Shown here: one piece after another, positions 16,246 to 24,603 of the stretch
Layout of the letters: each line of letters opens with the position of its first letter
How positions within the stretch are numbered: the stretch's first letter is position 1
Assembly: GCA_021325495.1 (NCBI GenBank)
Contig: JAJPGZ010000003.1
Coordinates: 303,828 to 367,827 of the forward strand
DNA length: 64,000 bases
From: Spartobacteria bacterium
Lineage (GTDB): Bacteria; Verrucomicrobiota; Verrucomicrobiia; Chthoniobacterales; UBA10450
Direction of reading: 5' to 3'
Position numbers and translations under genes: made by a program
The notes under the pieces: model-generated
Databases searched by the model: none
What the model was told of the DNA's origin: nothing
Seen by the model: only the letters and a program-made list of their open reading frames with translations

Positions 16246-18279
16246 GTGAAAACGATCTACGCTTTTTCTTTCTTGCTCCTCGCAACGCTGATGGCGCACG
16301 GCGCGGAGACATTCCTCGGTCCGATCCCAGTGCAATACATCGCGCCCGACAAAGAGCTTGTGCTCGACATGCACCGATTTTACCAGCCGGCGGGCAAACC
16401 GGATCTCGAATTTACGACGAAGGACGATGTCGATCTTGCATTCGACGCGGCGAGTTTGCAGTTGCGCGCGCGTGTTCACGGCCGCGGCTTGTTCGATGTC
16501 GTGTTGAAGAGCGGTAAAGCGCAAACCGTGTTAACGATCGCGGCGAGCGATAAGGCAGGGGCACAGATAATTTTCGCAGACAGAATTATTCGCGACGCGA
16601 CGTTACTGCGCGCAGTCAAAAGCGATTCGATTAAGCGCATATCAGCGGTGTGTGAAGCGCCGAATCGAACACGCCCAATCATTGCTGACATTCACAACGA
16701 CGAATTATCGGTCGCTTCGAAAGGCACCAACGACGCCACCGCGATTCGCGTGATCGCTGCAACGGTCGACGGGACGATAACGAACGTTGTCCTGCTTCGA
16801 TCTGGAAACCGATCTTGGCAGGACGCGGTCATGTATTACGCGTTCACCGATCGTTTCGCGGACGGCGATAAGTCTAACGACAAGCCGGTGGACGACCCGA
16901 ATGTTTTGCCGCCGGCAAATTATCACGGCGGCGATCTGCGCGGCGTGCGCGAGAAGATCGACAATGGCTATTTCGCATCGTTAGGCGTGAACACGGTCTG
17001 GGTCGCGCCATTGAATCGCAACCCAAACAAAGCGTATCGCGAGTATCCCGAACCGCATCGTTGGTACACCGGTTACCACGGTTACTGGCCGGTTTCGTCC
17101 ACCGAGATCGATCCGCACATCGGCACGGACAAAGATTTGCACGCGCTGGTCGATGACGCGCACAAGCACGGCCTGAAAGTAATCGCCGATCTCGTGTTGC
17201 ATCACGTGCACGAAGACCATCCATGGTGGAAGGAGCATCACGACTGGTTCGGCACGCTCGATTTGCCTAACGGAAAGAAAAATCTGCGGTTGTGGGACGA
17301 ATATCAATTCACCACCTGGTTCGAGCCGTTCCTGCCGTCGTTCGATTTTTCGAAAGACGCGCCGGTGCACGCTTTGATCGACAATTCTATTTGGTGGCTC
17401 AACACCTACAAGCTCGACGGCTTCCGGCTCGACGCCGTGAAACATATCCTGCCGAGTTTCTGGTGGAAATTTCGCGCCGCGCTCCGCGAAAAAGCGAAGC
17501 AGCCATTCTATCTCGTGGGTGAGACGTTCAAAGACCGCAACGGCATCATGCAATTCGTCGGGCCGAACATGCTCGACGGCCAATTCGATTTCCCGCTCTA
17601 CGATGCGATCAAGGACACATTTGGCCTAACGAAAGGCGATTTCAAAACGCTCAATGATGCGCTCGCGGCCTCGGAGAAAATTTACGGCAAGGAGACTCTG
17701 ATGTCGCCACTCGTCGGCAATCACGACAAGGGCCGTTTCATGGCTTACGCCGATGGCGATTTGCCCGACGCGAAGATCGACAAGGAGGAGGAAGTCGGCT
17801 GGCAGAAACCGCCGAAGGTCGATGACCCCGACAATTACAAGAAGCTGATGCTGGCGCAGGCGTTCCTCATGTCGATCGATGGCGTGCCGATGATTTATTA
17901 CGGCGACGAATTCGGCATGACCGGCGCGGGCGATCCGGACAATCGACGCGACATGCGCTTCGGCGATCAACTGTCGCCAGACGAACAGCACGTGCTCGAA
18001 AATTTCAAAAAGCTCGGCGCGGTTCGCAGAGCGCACCCCGCTTTGCGCTGCGGCAGCCGGCGCACGGTGCAATGTGATGGCGACGTTTACGCATTCGTTA
18101 GGGCATATCTCGGCGATCGCGTCGCAGTCGTTTTCAATCGCGGGAAAACCGAAGCGAAGATCGACATCGACGTTTCGCCGGAGATGAGCGACGGCGATTA
18201 CAACAACGGGTTCAAGATTGTTTCCGGAAAATTGCAGGGAGCGCTTCCCGCGCAAACCGCCGTGTTCGTGGCGAAATAA
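16246..18279 (+). CDS. Secreted GH13 alpha-amylase family hydrolase
   Basis: 677 aa with a signal peptide (KTIYAFSFLLLATLMAHGAE). GTG at 16246 is chosen because the longer frame overlaps the divergent GT2 gene. Residues 20-210 form beta-rich N-terminal domains. The catalytic (beta/alpha)8 barrel shows region I VIADLVLHH, nucleophile Asp in DGFRLDAVKH, acid/base Glu in FYLVGETF and the transition-state Asp in LVGNHDKGRF. GDEFGMTGAGDPDNRRDM supports a true alpha-glucan enzyme. A short C-terminal beta domain ends the protein. Likely degrades alpha-glucans or maltodextrins outside the inner membrane. Motif A is at 16428, 16954, 17773 and 18157. Confidence 0.9.
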   Translation: MKTIYAFSFLLLATLMAHGAETFLGPIPVQYIAPDKELVLDMHRFYQPAGKPDLEFTTKDDVDLAFDAASLQLRARVHGRGLFDVVLKSGKAQTVLTIAASDKAGAQIIFADRIIRDATLLRAVKSDSIKRISAVCEAPNRTRPIIADIHNDELSVASKGTNDATAIRVIAATVDGTITNVVLLRSGNRSWQDAVMYYAFTDRFADGDKSNDKPVDDPNVLPPANYHGGDLRGVREKIDNGYFASLGVNTVWVAPLNRNPNKAYREYPEPHRWYTGYHGYWPVSSTEIDPHIGTDKDLHALVDDAHKHGLKVIADLVLHHVHEDHPWWKEHHDWFGTLDLPNGKKNLRLWDEYQFTTWFEPFLPSFDFSKDAPVHALIDNSIWWLNTYKLDGFRLDAVKHILPSFWWKFRAALREKAKQPFYLVGETFKDRNGIMQFVGPNMLDGQFDFPLYDAIKDTFGLTKGDFKTLNDALAASEKIYGKETLMSPLVGNHDKGRFMAYADGDLPDAKIDKEEEVGWQKPPKVDDPDNYKKLMLAQAFLMSIDGVPMIYYGDEFGMTGAGDPDNRRDMRFGDQLSPDEQHVLENFKKLGAVRRAHPALRCGSRRTVQCDGDVYAFVRAYLGDRVAVVFNRGKTEAKIDIDVSPEMSDGDYNNGFKIVSGKLQGALPAQTAVFVAK

Positions 18280-18395
18280 TTTTCAATTTGACGCGACCGC
18301 GTGGCGTTCTAGGGAATTATGATTGCGTTAAGCCTGTCAGGCGGACGCCGACTCGCTTTCGCGCGTCGAAAACCGCAACCCGGAAAGGATCCCTT

Positions 18396-20084
18396 ATGAA
18401 TGACGGCTCATTCTCCTCAACGCACTCGCACGAATTCACGCGCCGACGTTTTCTCGCCACCGCCGCGGGTGGAAGCGCCGCGCTCATGGCCGGCGGACTC
18501 GGCACGCTTCTGACAAGATCGACAGTGGCCAAAGGAGGCGGTGGCTTTTCGTTCGTTGAGGCGACGATTCCACAACTACAGGCCGCCATGGCCGCCGGTA
18601 GCCTAACGAGCAAGGATTTAGTCAAGGGGTATCTCGATCGCATCAAACAATTCAACCCGACACTGAACGCTGTCATCGAGACGAACCCGAACGCGATCTC
18701 CGACGCGCAACATCTCGATAATGATCGCCGCAAGGGAATGGTGCGCGGTCCGCTGCACGGCATTCCAATTTTGGTGAAGGACAACATTGCCACACTCGAC
18801 AACATGGAAACTACGGCGGGATCGTTCGCGCTGGTGAAGTCGCGCGTGCCTAACGATGCTCTCATAATCCAACGTTTGCGCGCGGCCGGAGCAGTCATCC
18901 TCGGAAAAGCGAACCTCGGTGAATGGGCAAACTTCCGCGGGTTCGACAATGTTTACCCGCTCGCGGTCGGCTGGAGCGCGCGCGGTGGCGACACGAAGAA
19001 TGCTTACGATCTGAGCTACACTTCGTGGGGCTCGAGCTCCGGTTCCGGTGCGGGCGCGGCAGCGAATCTTTGCGCCGCGGCGATCGGAACTGAGACCGAT
19101 GGTTCGATTACCGGCCCGTCTGCGGTCGAGAACATCGTTGGATTGAAGCCGACGCTGGGACTCGTCTCGCAAGACGGGATTATTCCCATCAGTCATCAAC
19201 AGGACACGGCCGGTCCGATGGCGCGCAGCGTCACCGATGTGGCGATACTGCTCGGCGTGTTGCAATCGCCGTTTGGCGAAGTCATTGGGCACAGCTTGCC
19301 TAACAACTACACGCAATTTCTGCAAAGCGGCGCCTTGCAAGGCAAACGCATCGGCCGCGATGTTCGCTACTTCGACTACAGCTATTACGGCAGCGGCATT
19401 CCGGGCGATGAAGAAACGGTCGCCTTTGCAGAACACGCGTTGCAGGTGATGCAAAGTCTTGGCGCGACGGTTGTCGACTGCGACACCGGCGACGTGTTCG
19501 CCTACACGGATGACGAATTCACCGCGCTGCTCTTCGAATTCAAAGCGCAGATCGCGCAATATCTGCAAACGTTAAGCAAGACGAATATGCGCACGCTGGC
19601 CGATCTCATCGCGTTCAACAATGCGCATTGTCAGCAGGAGCTCGTTTATTACGGCCAGGAAATTTTCGAGCTGGCGCAGGAAACGAGCGGCGACCTCAAC
19701 GACCCGAGTTATATCGCCGCACGGCAGCACGCGCGCAATACCGCGCGGGCCGGCATCGACAACGCCATGGCCAGCCAGAATCTCGACGCCATCGTTGCGC
19801 CGCACCTGACGAATTCGACGGGACCCGCCGTGGCCGGTTATCCGAATCTGTCGTTGCCGGTCGGGATTCGCTCGTCCGGACGGCCCGCGGGCATGCTGAT
19901 TTACAGCACGTTCCTGCACGAGCCGCAGCTCATCGGAATTGGTTATGCCCTCGAACAGGCGTTGCACGCGCGGCAACAACCGCAATTCCTCGGTGCCATT
20001 ACGCCGATACCAAATGCGAACCTTTGCGGCGGCCAGACGATGTCGCGCGCAGCCACAACACGTAGAGCGCACGGCATCTTCTAA
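18396..20084 (+). CDS. Tat-exported amidase (amidase signature family)
   Basis: 562 aa. The ATG at 18396 has a good ribosome site (GGAAAGGA) eight bases upstream; the longer frame from 18288 is not needed. A twin-arginine signal, TRRRFLATAAGGSAALMAGG, directs folded export. The amidase-signature Ser-Ser-Lys triad is present: Lys in ILVKDNIATLDN, and the serines in GSSSGSGAGAAANL and ETDGSITGPS. The last domain contains LTNSTGPAVAGYPNLSLPVG, usual for stand-alone amidases rather than GatA. Exported members act on peptide or amide nutrients; the substrate is unknown. One motif A copy (18515) lies just after the signal, encoding RSTV. Confidence 0.88.
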   Translation: MNDGSFSSTHSHEFTRRRFLATAAGGSAALMAGGLGTLLTRSTVAKGGGGFSFVEATIPQLQAAMAAGSLTSKDLVKGYLDRIKQFNPTLNAVIETNPNAISDAQHLDNDRRKGMVRGPLHGIPILVKDNIATLDNMETTAGSFALVKSRVPNDALIIQRLRAAGAVILGKANLGEWANFRGFDNVYPLAVGWSARGGDTKNAYDLSYTSWGSSSGSGAGAAANLCAAAIGTETDGSITGPSAVENIVGLKPTLGLVSQDGIIPISHQQDTAGPMARSVTDVAILLGVLQSPFGEVIGHSLPNNYTQFLQSGALQGKRIGRDVRYFDYSYYGSGIPGDEETVAFAEHALQVMQSLGATVVDCDTGDVFAYTDDEFTALLFEFKAQIAQYLQTLSKTNMRTLADLIAFNNAHCQQELVYYGQEIFELAQETSGDLNDPSYIAARQHARNTARAGIDNAMASQNLDAIVAPHLTNSTGPAVAGYPNLSLPVGIRSSGRPAGMLIYSTFLHEPQLIGIGYALEQALHARQQPQFLGAITPIPNANLCGGQTMSRAATTRRAHGIF

Positions 20085-20114
20085 TCCGGCCTAACAAGTA
20101 GTTGTCGATCTTGC

Positions 20115-20975
20115 GTGATCATTTTTCATGATCCCAGTTGCGTGGAGTATTCCGCGCCGGGTCATCCGGAACGGCCGGCGCGGATCGCGCGGACGGTTCC
20201 GTTGTTGCAAGATCGACATCGCGATTGGGAATGGAGAGAACCGCACGCGGCGACGGATGAAGAATTGTTACGCGCGCATTCAAAGGAACATGTCGATCTT
20301 ATCGCGAATCCTTGCGGCGATTTCGATCTCGACACGCCGGCTCACGCGAAGATCGACATCTACGCGCGGCAATCGGCGGGCGCCGCGATCGAAGCGGCGC
20401 AATCAGCCATGAAGAGCGAACGCGCGTTCGTTCTCAATCGTCCGCCGGGACATCACGCCACGCGCGACCGCGCCATGGGCTTTTGTTACTACAGCAATGT
20501 CGCGATTGCAGCGCTCGCTGGCCTAACGAACGGCGCCGAACGCGTCGCGATTTGGGATTTCGATGCGCATCACGGCAACGGCACGGAGGCAATCGTCGCG
20601 CACAACGAACGGATTCGCTTTGCGTCGATCCATCAGTTTCCGGCGTATCCCGGTACCGGCGCAAAATCCTTCGCCAATATCATCAACGTCCCGATCGCGC
20701 CGGGGACGCCGCGACAAGAACATGTCGATCTTGCGCGCGAATCGCTCGATCAGTTGCTTGAATTCAAGCCGAAGCTGCTGCTCGTGTCCGCCGGGTTTGA
20801 CGCGTGTGCGCGCGATCCGCTCGTGCAAATGACGCTCGAGCGCGAGGATTTCGCGACGTTTGGCGAATGGCTGCGCAAGATCGACATCTCGGTCGCCGCG
20901 ATTCTTGAAGGCGGCTACAGTGACGATCTGCCGGAATTAATCGACGCCTTTTTGACGAGTTGGGCGGGCAATTAG
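20115..20975 (+). CDS. Histone-deacetylase-family (AcuC/HDAC-like) deacetylase
   Basis: 286 aa zinc deacetylase of the arginase/deacetylase fold. Features are the substrate-channel start YSAPGHPERPARI, the catalytic pair in NRPPGHHATRDRAMGFCYYSN, zinc ligands in IWDFDAHHGNGT, and SAGFDACARDPL. In bacteria such enzymes act on acetyl-lysine of proteins, acetylpolyamines or similar small amides; which applies here is unknown. GTG at 20115 begins 3 bases after a motif A copy (20103-20112), which therefore occupies the expected ribosome-binding position. No Shine-Dalgarno sequence is visible. Six motif A copies fall in or at this short gene. Confidence 0.88.
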   Translation: MIIFHDPSCVEYSAPGHPERPARIARTVPLLQDRHRDWEWREPHAATDEELLRAHSKEHVDLIANPCGDFDLDTPAHAKIDIYARQSAGAAIEAAQSAMKSERAFVLNRPPGHHATRDRAMGFCYYSNVAIAALAGLTNGAERVAIWDFDAHHGNGTEAIVAHNERIRFASIHQFPAYPGTGAKSFANIINVPIAPGTPRQEHVDLARESLDQLLEFKPKLLLVSAGFDACARDPLVQMTLEREDFATFGEWLRKIDISVAAILEGGYSDDLPELIDAFLTSWAGN

Positions 20976-20998
20976 ATACTCACGCTCCGCGAAAACAT

Positions 20999-21072
20999 CG
21001 GGCCGTAGTTCAGCTTGGTAGAACGCTTGAATGGGGTTCAAGAGGTCGTGGGTTCAAATCCCGCCGGCCCGA
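20999..21072 (+). tRNA. tRNA-Pro (anticodon GGG)
   Basis: 74 nt without an encoded CCA. The acceptor arm CGGGCCG pairs with CGGCCCG, discriminator A. The D arm is GTTC/GAAC, the anticodon arm CTTGA/TCAAG with loop ATGGGGT (anticodon GGG), and the T arm GTGGG/CCCGC with one G-C-rich stem and loop TTCAAAT. It is followed by TATTTTTT, a possible weak stop for transcription. Confidence 0.93.
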
Positions 21073-21148
21073 TATTTTTTATTCGACTTCCGTCCGGCCG
21101 CCGCTCAAACTCCCGCCAGCGTTTGGTTACCAAAACGAAAGGACAATA

Positions 21149-21301
21149 ATGAGTCAACATAAAGACGATCAGAACAAGAAGCCCGATGTGAAGGATCTGG
21201 ATACAAAGAAGGATCCGAAAGCCGGCGGTGGATTTAAACCGGCCAGTGGCGGCGGCGGGGGCGGAACAAGCCCGCAACCGATCCCGCCTGCGGGCAGCTA
21301 A
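21149..21301 (+). CDS. Small hydrophilic protein of unknown function (50 aa)
   Basis: Not recognised. ATG at 21149 has GAAAGGA six bases upstream. The protein has a charged N-terminal half (MSQHKDDQNKKPDVKDLD, KKDPK) and a Gly/Pro/Ser-rich tail with a run of six glycines and PQPIPPAGS. There is no membrane segment or signal. It sits between tRNA-Pro and ychF and is followed 19 bp later by a strong hairpin terminator, which marks it as an independent, probably expressed gene rather than a chance frame. It contains neither motif A nor B. Confidence 0.7.
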   Translation: MSQHKDDQNKKPDVKDLDTKKDPKAGGGFKPASGGGGGGTSPQPIPPAGS

Positions 21302-21320
21302 ACAAACAAATATTCAGTTC

Positions 21321-21355
21321 AAAGCGCGGCCGAGTCCTCGGCCGCGCTTTTGTTT
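21321..21355 (+). terminator. Rho-independent terminator after the 50-aa gene
   Basis: Perfect 14-bp stem, AAAGCGCGGCCGAG with CTCGGCCGCGCTTT (21321-21334 and 21337-21350), 2-nt loop TC, followed by TGTTTT. The A's before and T's after make it potentially bidirectional. Confidence 0.9.
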
Positions 21356-21370
21356 TGCGCGAATCGCCAT

Positions 21371-21396
21371 TGTCGATCTTGCGCCATGTCGATCTT
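21371..21396 (-). repeat. Motif A direct pair, 16-bp spacing, upstream of ychF
   Basis: Two exact TGTCGATCTT copies start at 21371 and 21387, both followed by GCG, in the 127-bp gap between the terminator and ychF. The pair ends 32 bp before the ychF start. It lies where a promoter or leader would be expected. See the window-wide motif A entry. Confidence 0.85.
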
Positions 21397-21428
21397 GCGA
21401 CGGTCATTGACCGCCGCTACAGAAGCGG

Positions 21429-22532
21429 ATGCTAAGCGCGGGAATCGTGGGACTGCCAAACGTCGGCAAATCGACGTTGTTCAACGCGGTCACGCGCACC
21501 CACAAAGCGCCGGCGGAAAATTATCCGTTCTGCACGATCGAGCCGAATGTGGGCGTCGTGACCGTGCCTGATGCACGCCTAACGAAACTGGCGGAGTTGT
21601 CGAAGTCGCAAAAGATTGTGCCGACGGCGATCGAGTTCGTCGATATCGCCGGCCTGGTAAAAGGCGCGAGCCAGGGCGAAGGGCTCGGCAATCAATTTCT
21701 CAGTCACATTCGCGAAGTGGACGCGATCGTGCAGGTGGTGCGTTGTTTCGAGAGCGGCGACATCCATCACGTCAGCGGCTCGATCGATCCGATCCGCGAC
21801 ATCGAAGTCATCAATACCGAGCTCGTGCTCGCCGATCTGGCGGCGTCGCAAAAGCGGCACGATCGCATTCAGAAAGAAGTGCGCGCGGGATCGAAGCAGG
21901 CCAAGATCGAGAGCGCGATCATCGAGAAATTGCTGCCGCATCTCGATGCGGGAAAACCGGCCATCACCGCGGATTTATCGACCGAAGAAAAGTTGGTCGC
22001 GCGCGAATTCTTTTTGCTCACGTCGAAACCGACTTTGTTCGCCTGCAATGTGGCCGAAGCCGATCTGGCCAAAGGCGGGGCGAATGAATATGTCGATCTT
22101 GTGCGAAAGTACGCGGCGCAACATTTCGGGACCGAAGCGGTCGTCATCAGCGCGCAAATCGAGAGCGAACTTGTCGATCTTAGCGAAACAGAAGCGCTCG
22201 AATATCTGCGCGGCGTCGGCGTGGAAGACAGCGGCGTGCACGATTTGATTCGCGCGACCTATCACTTGTTAGGCCTGCGCACATATTTGACCACCGGCGA
22301 AAAAGAGACTCGCGCGTGGACCATTCACGAAGGCGACAAAGCGCCGCAAGCCGCCGGCGTGATTCATTCCGATTTCGAGCGCGGCTTCATCGCGGCCGAA
22401 ACAATTCACTACGACGATCTCGTTTCGTTAGGCTCGTTCGCCAAAGCGCGCGAAGCCGGAAAGCTGCGGATCGAAGGAAAAGATTACGTCGTGAAAGACG
22501 GGGATGTCATCGAGTTTCGATTTAACGTCTAG
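21429..22532 (+). CDS. ychF: YchF/OLA1-type GTPase-family ATPase
   Basis: 367 aa, normal length. The P-loop is GLPNVGKST at residues 8-16, FCTIEPNVG is the switch I region and DIAGLVKGASQGEGLGNQFL the G3 region. A central coiled-coil hairpin lies around residues 140-180. The G4 position is CNVAEAD, the non-NKxD form that explains ATP preference in this family. A C-terminal TGS domain follows (TTGEKETRAWTIHEGDKAPQ). The protein binds ribosomes and takes part in stress and translation control. It overlaps the convergent hypothetical gene by 11 bp. Motif A is at 22091 and 22172. Confidence 0.95.
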   Translation: MLSAGIVGLPNVGKSTLFNAVTRTHKAPAENYPFCTIEPNVGVVTVPDARLTKLAELSKSQKIVPTAIEFVDIAGLVKGASQGEGLGNQFLSHIREVDAIVQVVRCFESGDIHHVSGSIDPIRDIEVINTELVLADLAASQKRHDRIQKEVRAGSKQAKIESAIIEKLLPHLDAGKPAITADLSTEEKLVAREFFLLTSKPTLFACNVAEADLAKGGANEYVDLVRKYAAQHFGTEAVVISAQIESELVDLSETEALEYLRGVGVEDSGVHDLIRATYHLLGLRTYLTTGEKETRAWTIHEGDKAPQAAGVIHSDFERGFIAAETIHYDDLVSLGSFAKAREAGKLRIEGKDYVVKDGDVIEFRFNV

Positions 22533-22974
22533 CCGAACGTAGCACTTCAGCCGGATCTGCTGCGTGCATCGACACGCGAAACCCGTTCGCGACACACTCA
22601 AAAGTGGAATCGTGAAATGTGATGATAAAATGCCGATAGCCAACAAAAGGCGCGGGGTCGTGCCGCACGTGAACGCGATTCATGCGTTCAAGACTGCGAA
22701 TCCATGACGATTGCTGGACTTCGAAAGCCATATAAAAATCCAAACCGCGGGAATAAAGGGGGTGGCCATCAAGTGCTTCATCGTTCGGCGGCCCGAACAT
22801 GTGCGCGTACGAATCGAACGTAACTAGGGCGACCGCATCCTGAGAACCGGCAGCATAATAAGCGACAGCGACGCAAAACTCGCTAGCCGAAATAGCAGGT
22901 GTTGGAGCGCCGGCGTCTGGCTTGGGGATCTCAGTGATTGGAACTATCGAATCTTTGTCGTCGACGGAATACAC
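22522..22974 (-). CDS. Conserved-looking protein of unknown function (150 aa)
   Basis: Not recognised. 150 aa from GTG at 22974, 9 bp after the zinc-ribbon gene, so probably the last gene of the selenoprotein operon. No signal peptide. The core has GHPLYSRGLDFYMAFEVQQS, WIRSLERMNRVHVRHDP and GYRHFIITFHDSTFECVANG, which looks like a compact folded domain with conserved aromatic and His residues. Base composition is lower in G+C than its neighbours, and neither motif A nor B occurs in it, so it may be a recent acquisition. Confidence 0.6.
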   Translation of the reverse strand: MYSVDDKDSIVPITEIPKPDAGAPTPAISASEFCVAVAYYAAGSQDAVALVTFDSYAHMFGPPNDEALDGHPLYSRGLDFYMAFEVQQSSWIRSLERMNRVHVRHDPAPFVGYRHFIITFHDSTFECVANGFRVSMHAADPAEVLRSARR

Positions 22975-22983
22975 GAGCGAGAT

Positions 22984-23688
22984 TTACTCCCCGTCGTAAA
23001 GAATTCGGCCGCATTGTTCGCAATTCACGATTTCCTTGCCGGCCTTGGCGTGCATCGCGGTCGCGGTCGTGACTTTCATGTGGCAGCCGGTGCAGATGCC
23101 GTGCTCGATGGGCACGACGGCGGCGTCGCCTTTGCTTTCGAACAAACGATCGAAGCGATCGAGTAAATCTTCGTCGATCTTGGTCGCGATCTCGGCGCGT
23201 TCCTTTTTCAATTCTTCGAGACGGCCCTCGAGCGTTTTCGATTTCTGGTCAAGATCGACAATCTGTCGTGAGATCGAGTCCTTCGTGGTCGCGGCTTTTT
23301 TTTCTTCGGCGCCGAGCTCGCTCTTCAGTTTCTCGGCCTGGTCCATGAGCTCGAGCTCCTGGTCTTCAATCGACGTGATCTCTTTTTCGTAACGCTGAAT
23401 CTCGTGGCCCATCGCCTGAAACTCATCGTTCTTGCGCGTCTCATATTGCTGCGTGCGCAGCTTGGCGATGGTGTCACGGCGCGTGTTCGCATCGAGCTCG
23501 AGTCTTTTGCGATCGACCTCGAGTTGCTTCCCGCGTTGCTTTAACGCGTCCACGCCGGCGACGGTGCTGGCGAGTTGTCCGTCCAGATTCTTTCGCTGCA
23601 ACGGCAGCGTTTTGATTTCGTTTTCGATCTGCCGGATTTTCTGTTGTCGATCTTGCAGGACGAGGAGTTGTTCTAGCTCCGGATGCAC
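22984..23688 (-). CDS. Coiled-coil protein with C-terminal C4 zinc ribbon (DUF164/CdsZ-like)
   Basis: 234 aa. Residues 10-180 form a long helical hairpin of heptads (KLRTQQYETRKNDEFQAMGH, ITSIEDQELELMDQAEKL). The C-terminal zinc ribbon has two CxxC pairs, CTGCHMKV and CEQCGRIL. Family members have been linked to nucleic-acid or secretion-chaperone roles, but no single function is agreed. It is 12 bp downstream of the selenoprotein, in the same direction. Motif A at 23251 and 23645 gives IVDL and LQDRQ. Confidence 0.85.
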   Translation of the reverse strand: MHPELEQLLVLQDRQQKIRQIENEIKTLPLQRKNLDGQLASTVAGVDALKQRGKQLEVDRKRLELDANTRRDTIAKLRTQQYETRKNDEFQAMGHEIQRYEKEITSIEDQELELMDQAEKLKSELGAEEKKAATTKDSISRQIVDLDQKSKTLEGRLEELKKERAEIATKIDEDLLDRFDRLFESKGDAAVVPIEHGICTGCHMKVTTATAMHAKAGKEIVNCEQCGRILYDGE

Positions 23689-23700
23689 GTGGCCGCAAAG

Positions 23701-24501
23701 TTAGGGGGACGACGTTGTGCCGTCAATCGCGGCGTCGAACGCGGCGAGCACTTCGTCGGGTCGCGCGCGCACGGCGAGGTTTTCGGTGAGATTGCGCCAG
23801 CGGACGATGCCGCCTTTGTCGATCAAAAATTCCGCGGGCCGCGCGATGTCTTCCTTGTGCGGCCCGGCGCCGGGATGGAGCACGTTGTAACGGCGAATTG
23901 TCGCGGCGTTCGCGTCCGAGAGCAGCGGAAAGGTGTAATGCATTTTGTTCGCGTGCGCGGCGTTGATGTCGGCCGAGTCAACGCTGATGGCGAGAACGCG
24001 AATGCCGCGCCGGTCGAGCTCGCCGAGATGTTCCTGGAAACTCCGCAACTCGGAGTTGCAGAGCGGTCACCAATGTCCGCGGTAGAAAATCAAAACCGCG
24101 GCGCGTGTGTTTTGCGTAGCGAGAAGATCGACAAGTGAAACGCTGTGGCCATTTTGATCCGGCAGGGTGAACTCCGGCGCTTTATTGCCGATGGACGGCG
24201 CGCTCGCGGACGCGGGCACTTGTTTGAGGACAACGAAAGTGAGGTAACAGAAGAACGCGATGCCGAGGAGGCCGAGCGCGGCGAAGATGGAGCCGAAAAT
24301 TTTGCCACGATAATTTTGCGGCTGGCCGAAAGCCCTAACGAGTCCGAGCGCGAGCAAAACCGCACCGAACGCGAGCAGCAAAAGATTTACCCATGGAAAA
24401 TCGCGCGTAACCGGAAAGCGAATGAAAAATTGGTAGCTGAAAATTCCGACAAGGACGCAAACGAATCCGGTCCAAAGCATCCAGTTCCAGCGGCGTTTCA
24501 C
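23701..24501 (-). CDS. Peroxiredoxin-like (AhpC/TSA, thioredoxin fold) selenoprotein with in-frame UGA
   Basis: Read as one 266-residue protein with UGA (24067-24069) as selenocysteine 145. GTG at 24501 starts the most plausible N-terminus (MKRRWNWMLW); three membrane helices cover residues 10-105. The thioredoxin-fold domain follows: GNKAPEFTLPDQNGHSVSL, then VLIFYRGHW-U-PLCNSEL, where relatives have CPxC. After the UGA the same frame continues with RVLAISVDSADINAAHA and AEFLIDKGGIVRWR, to TAA at 23701. Downstream of the UGA, AACTCCG and CGGAGTT form a 7-bp stem with loop AGTTG, 16 nt from the UGA and with G at loop position 2, fitting the bacterial SECIS consensus. Resolving C148 is kept. 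Confidence 0.78.
24027..24069 (-). promoter_or_regulatory. Putative bacterial SECIS element with its UGA
   Basis: Just 3' of the UGA (24069-24067) on the minus strand come nine bases, then AACTCCG, loop AGTTG, CGGAGTT: seven perfect base pairs with a five-base loop. Distance and loop G agree with the described bacterial SECIS consensus (apical loop about 16-37 nt from UGA, G in the first two loop positions). A competing hairpin, GCAACT/AGTTGC, uses the same bases. Confidence 0.6.
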
Positions 24502-24519
24502 GATTCGATCTCTAGGCGG

Positions 24520-24545
24520 AAGATCGACATCGTGCAAGATCGACA
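24520..24545 (+). repeat. Motif A direct pair, 16-bp spacing, in the divergent selenoprotein/OPT gap
   Basis: AAGATCGACA starts at 24520 and 24536, both followed by TC, in the 102-bp gap between the divergent starts of the selenoprotein (24501) and the OPT transporter (24604). It is therefore placed where promoters of both genes must lie. Confidence 0.85.
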
Positions 24546-24603
24546 TCTTCATTCGGAAAGAAGGCGCTTGCGCTTTACCGGCGAAGTCGGAAAGGTCTTC
24601 TTC

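Noticed and set aside
18280..18395. Sigma-70 promoter TTGACG at 18288 for the Tat amidase gene
   Set aside because: No -10 box at the proper distance; the nearest TATGAT is 25 bp downstream.
24145..24603. N-terminal extension of the OPT transporter from 24145
   Set aside because: It is antisense to the selenoprotein gene, charged and unlike the family; ATG 24604 has a ribosome site.
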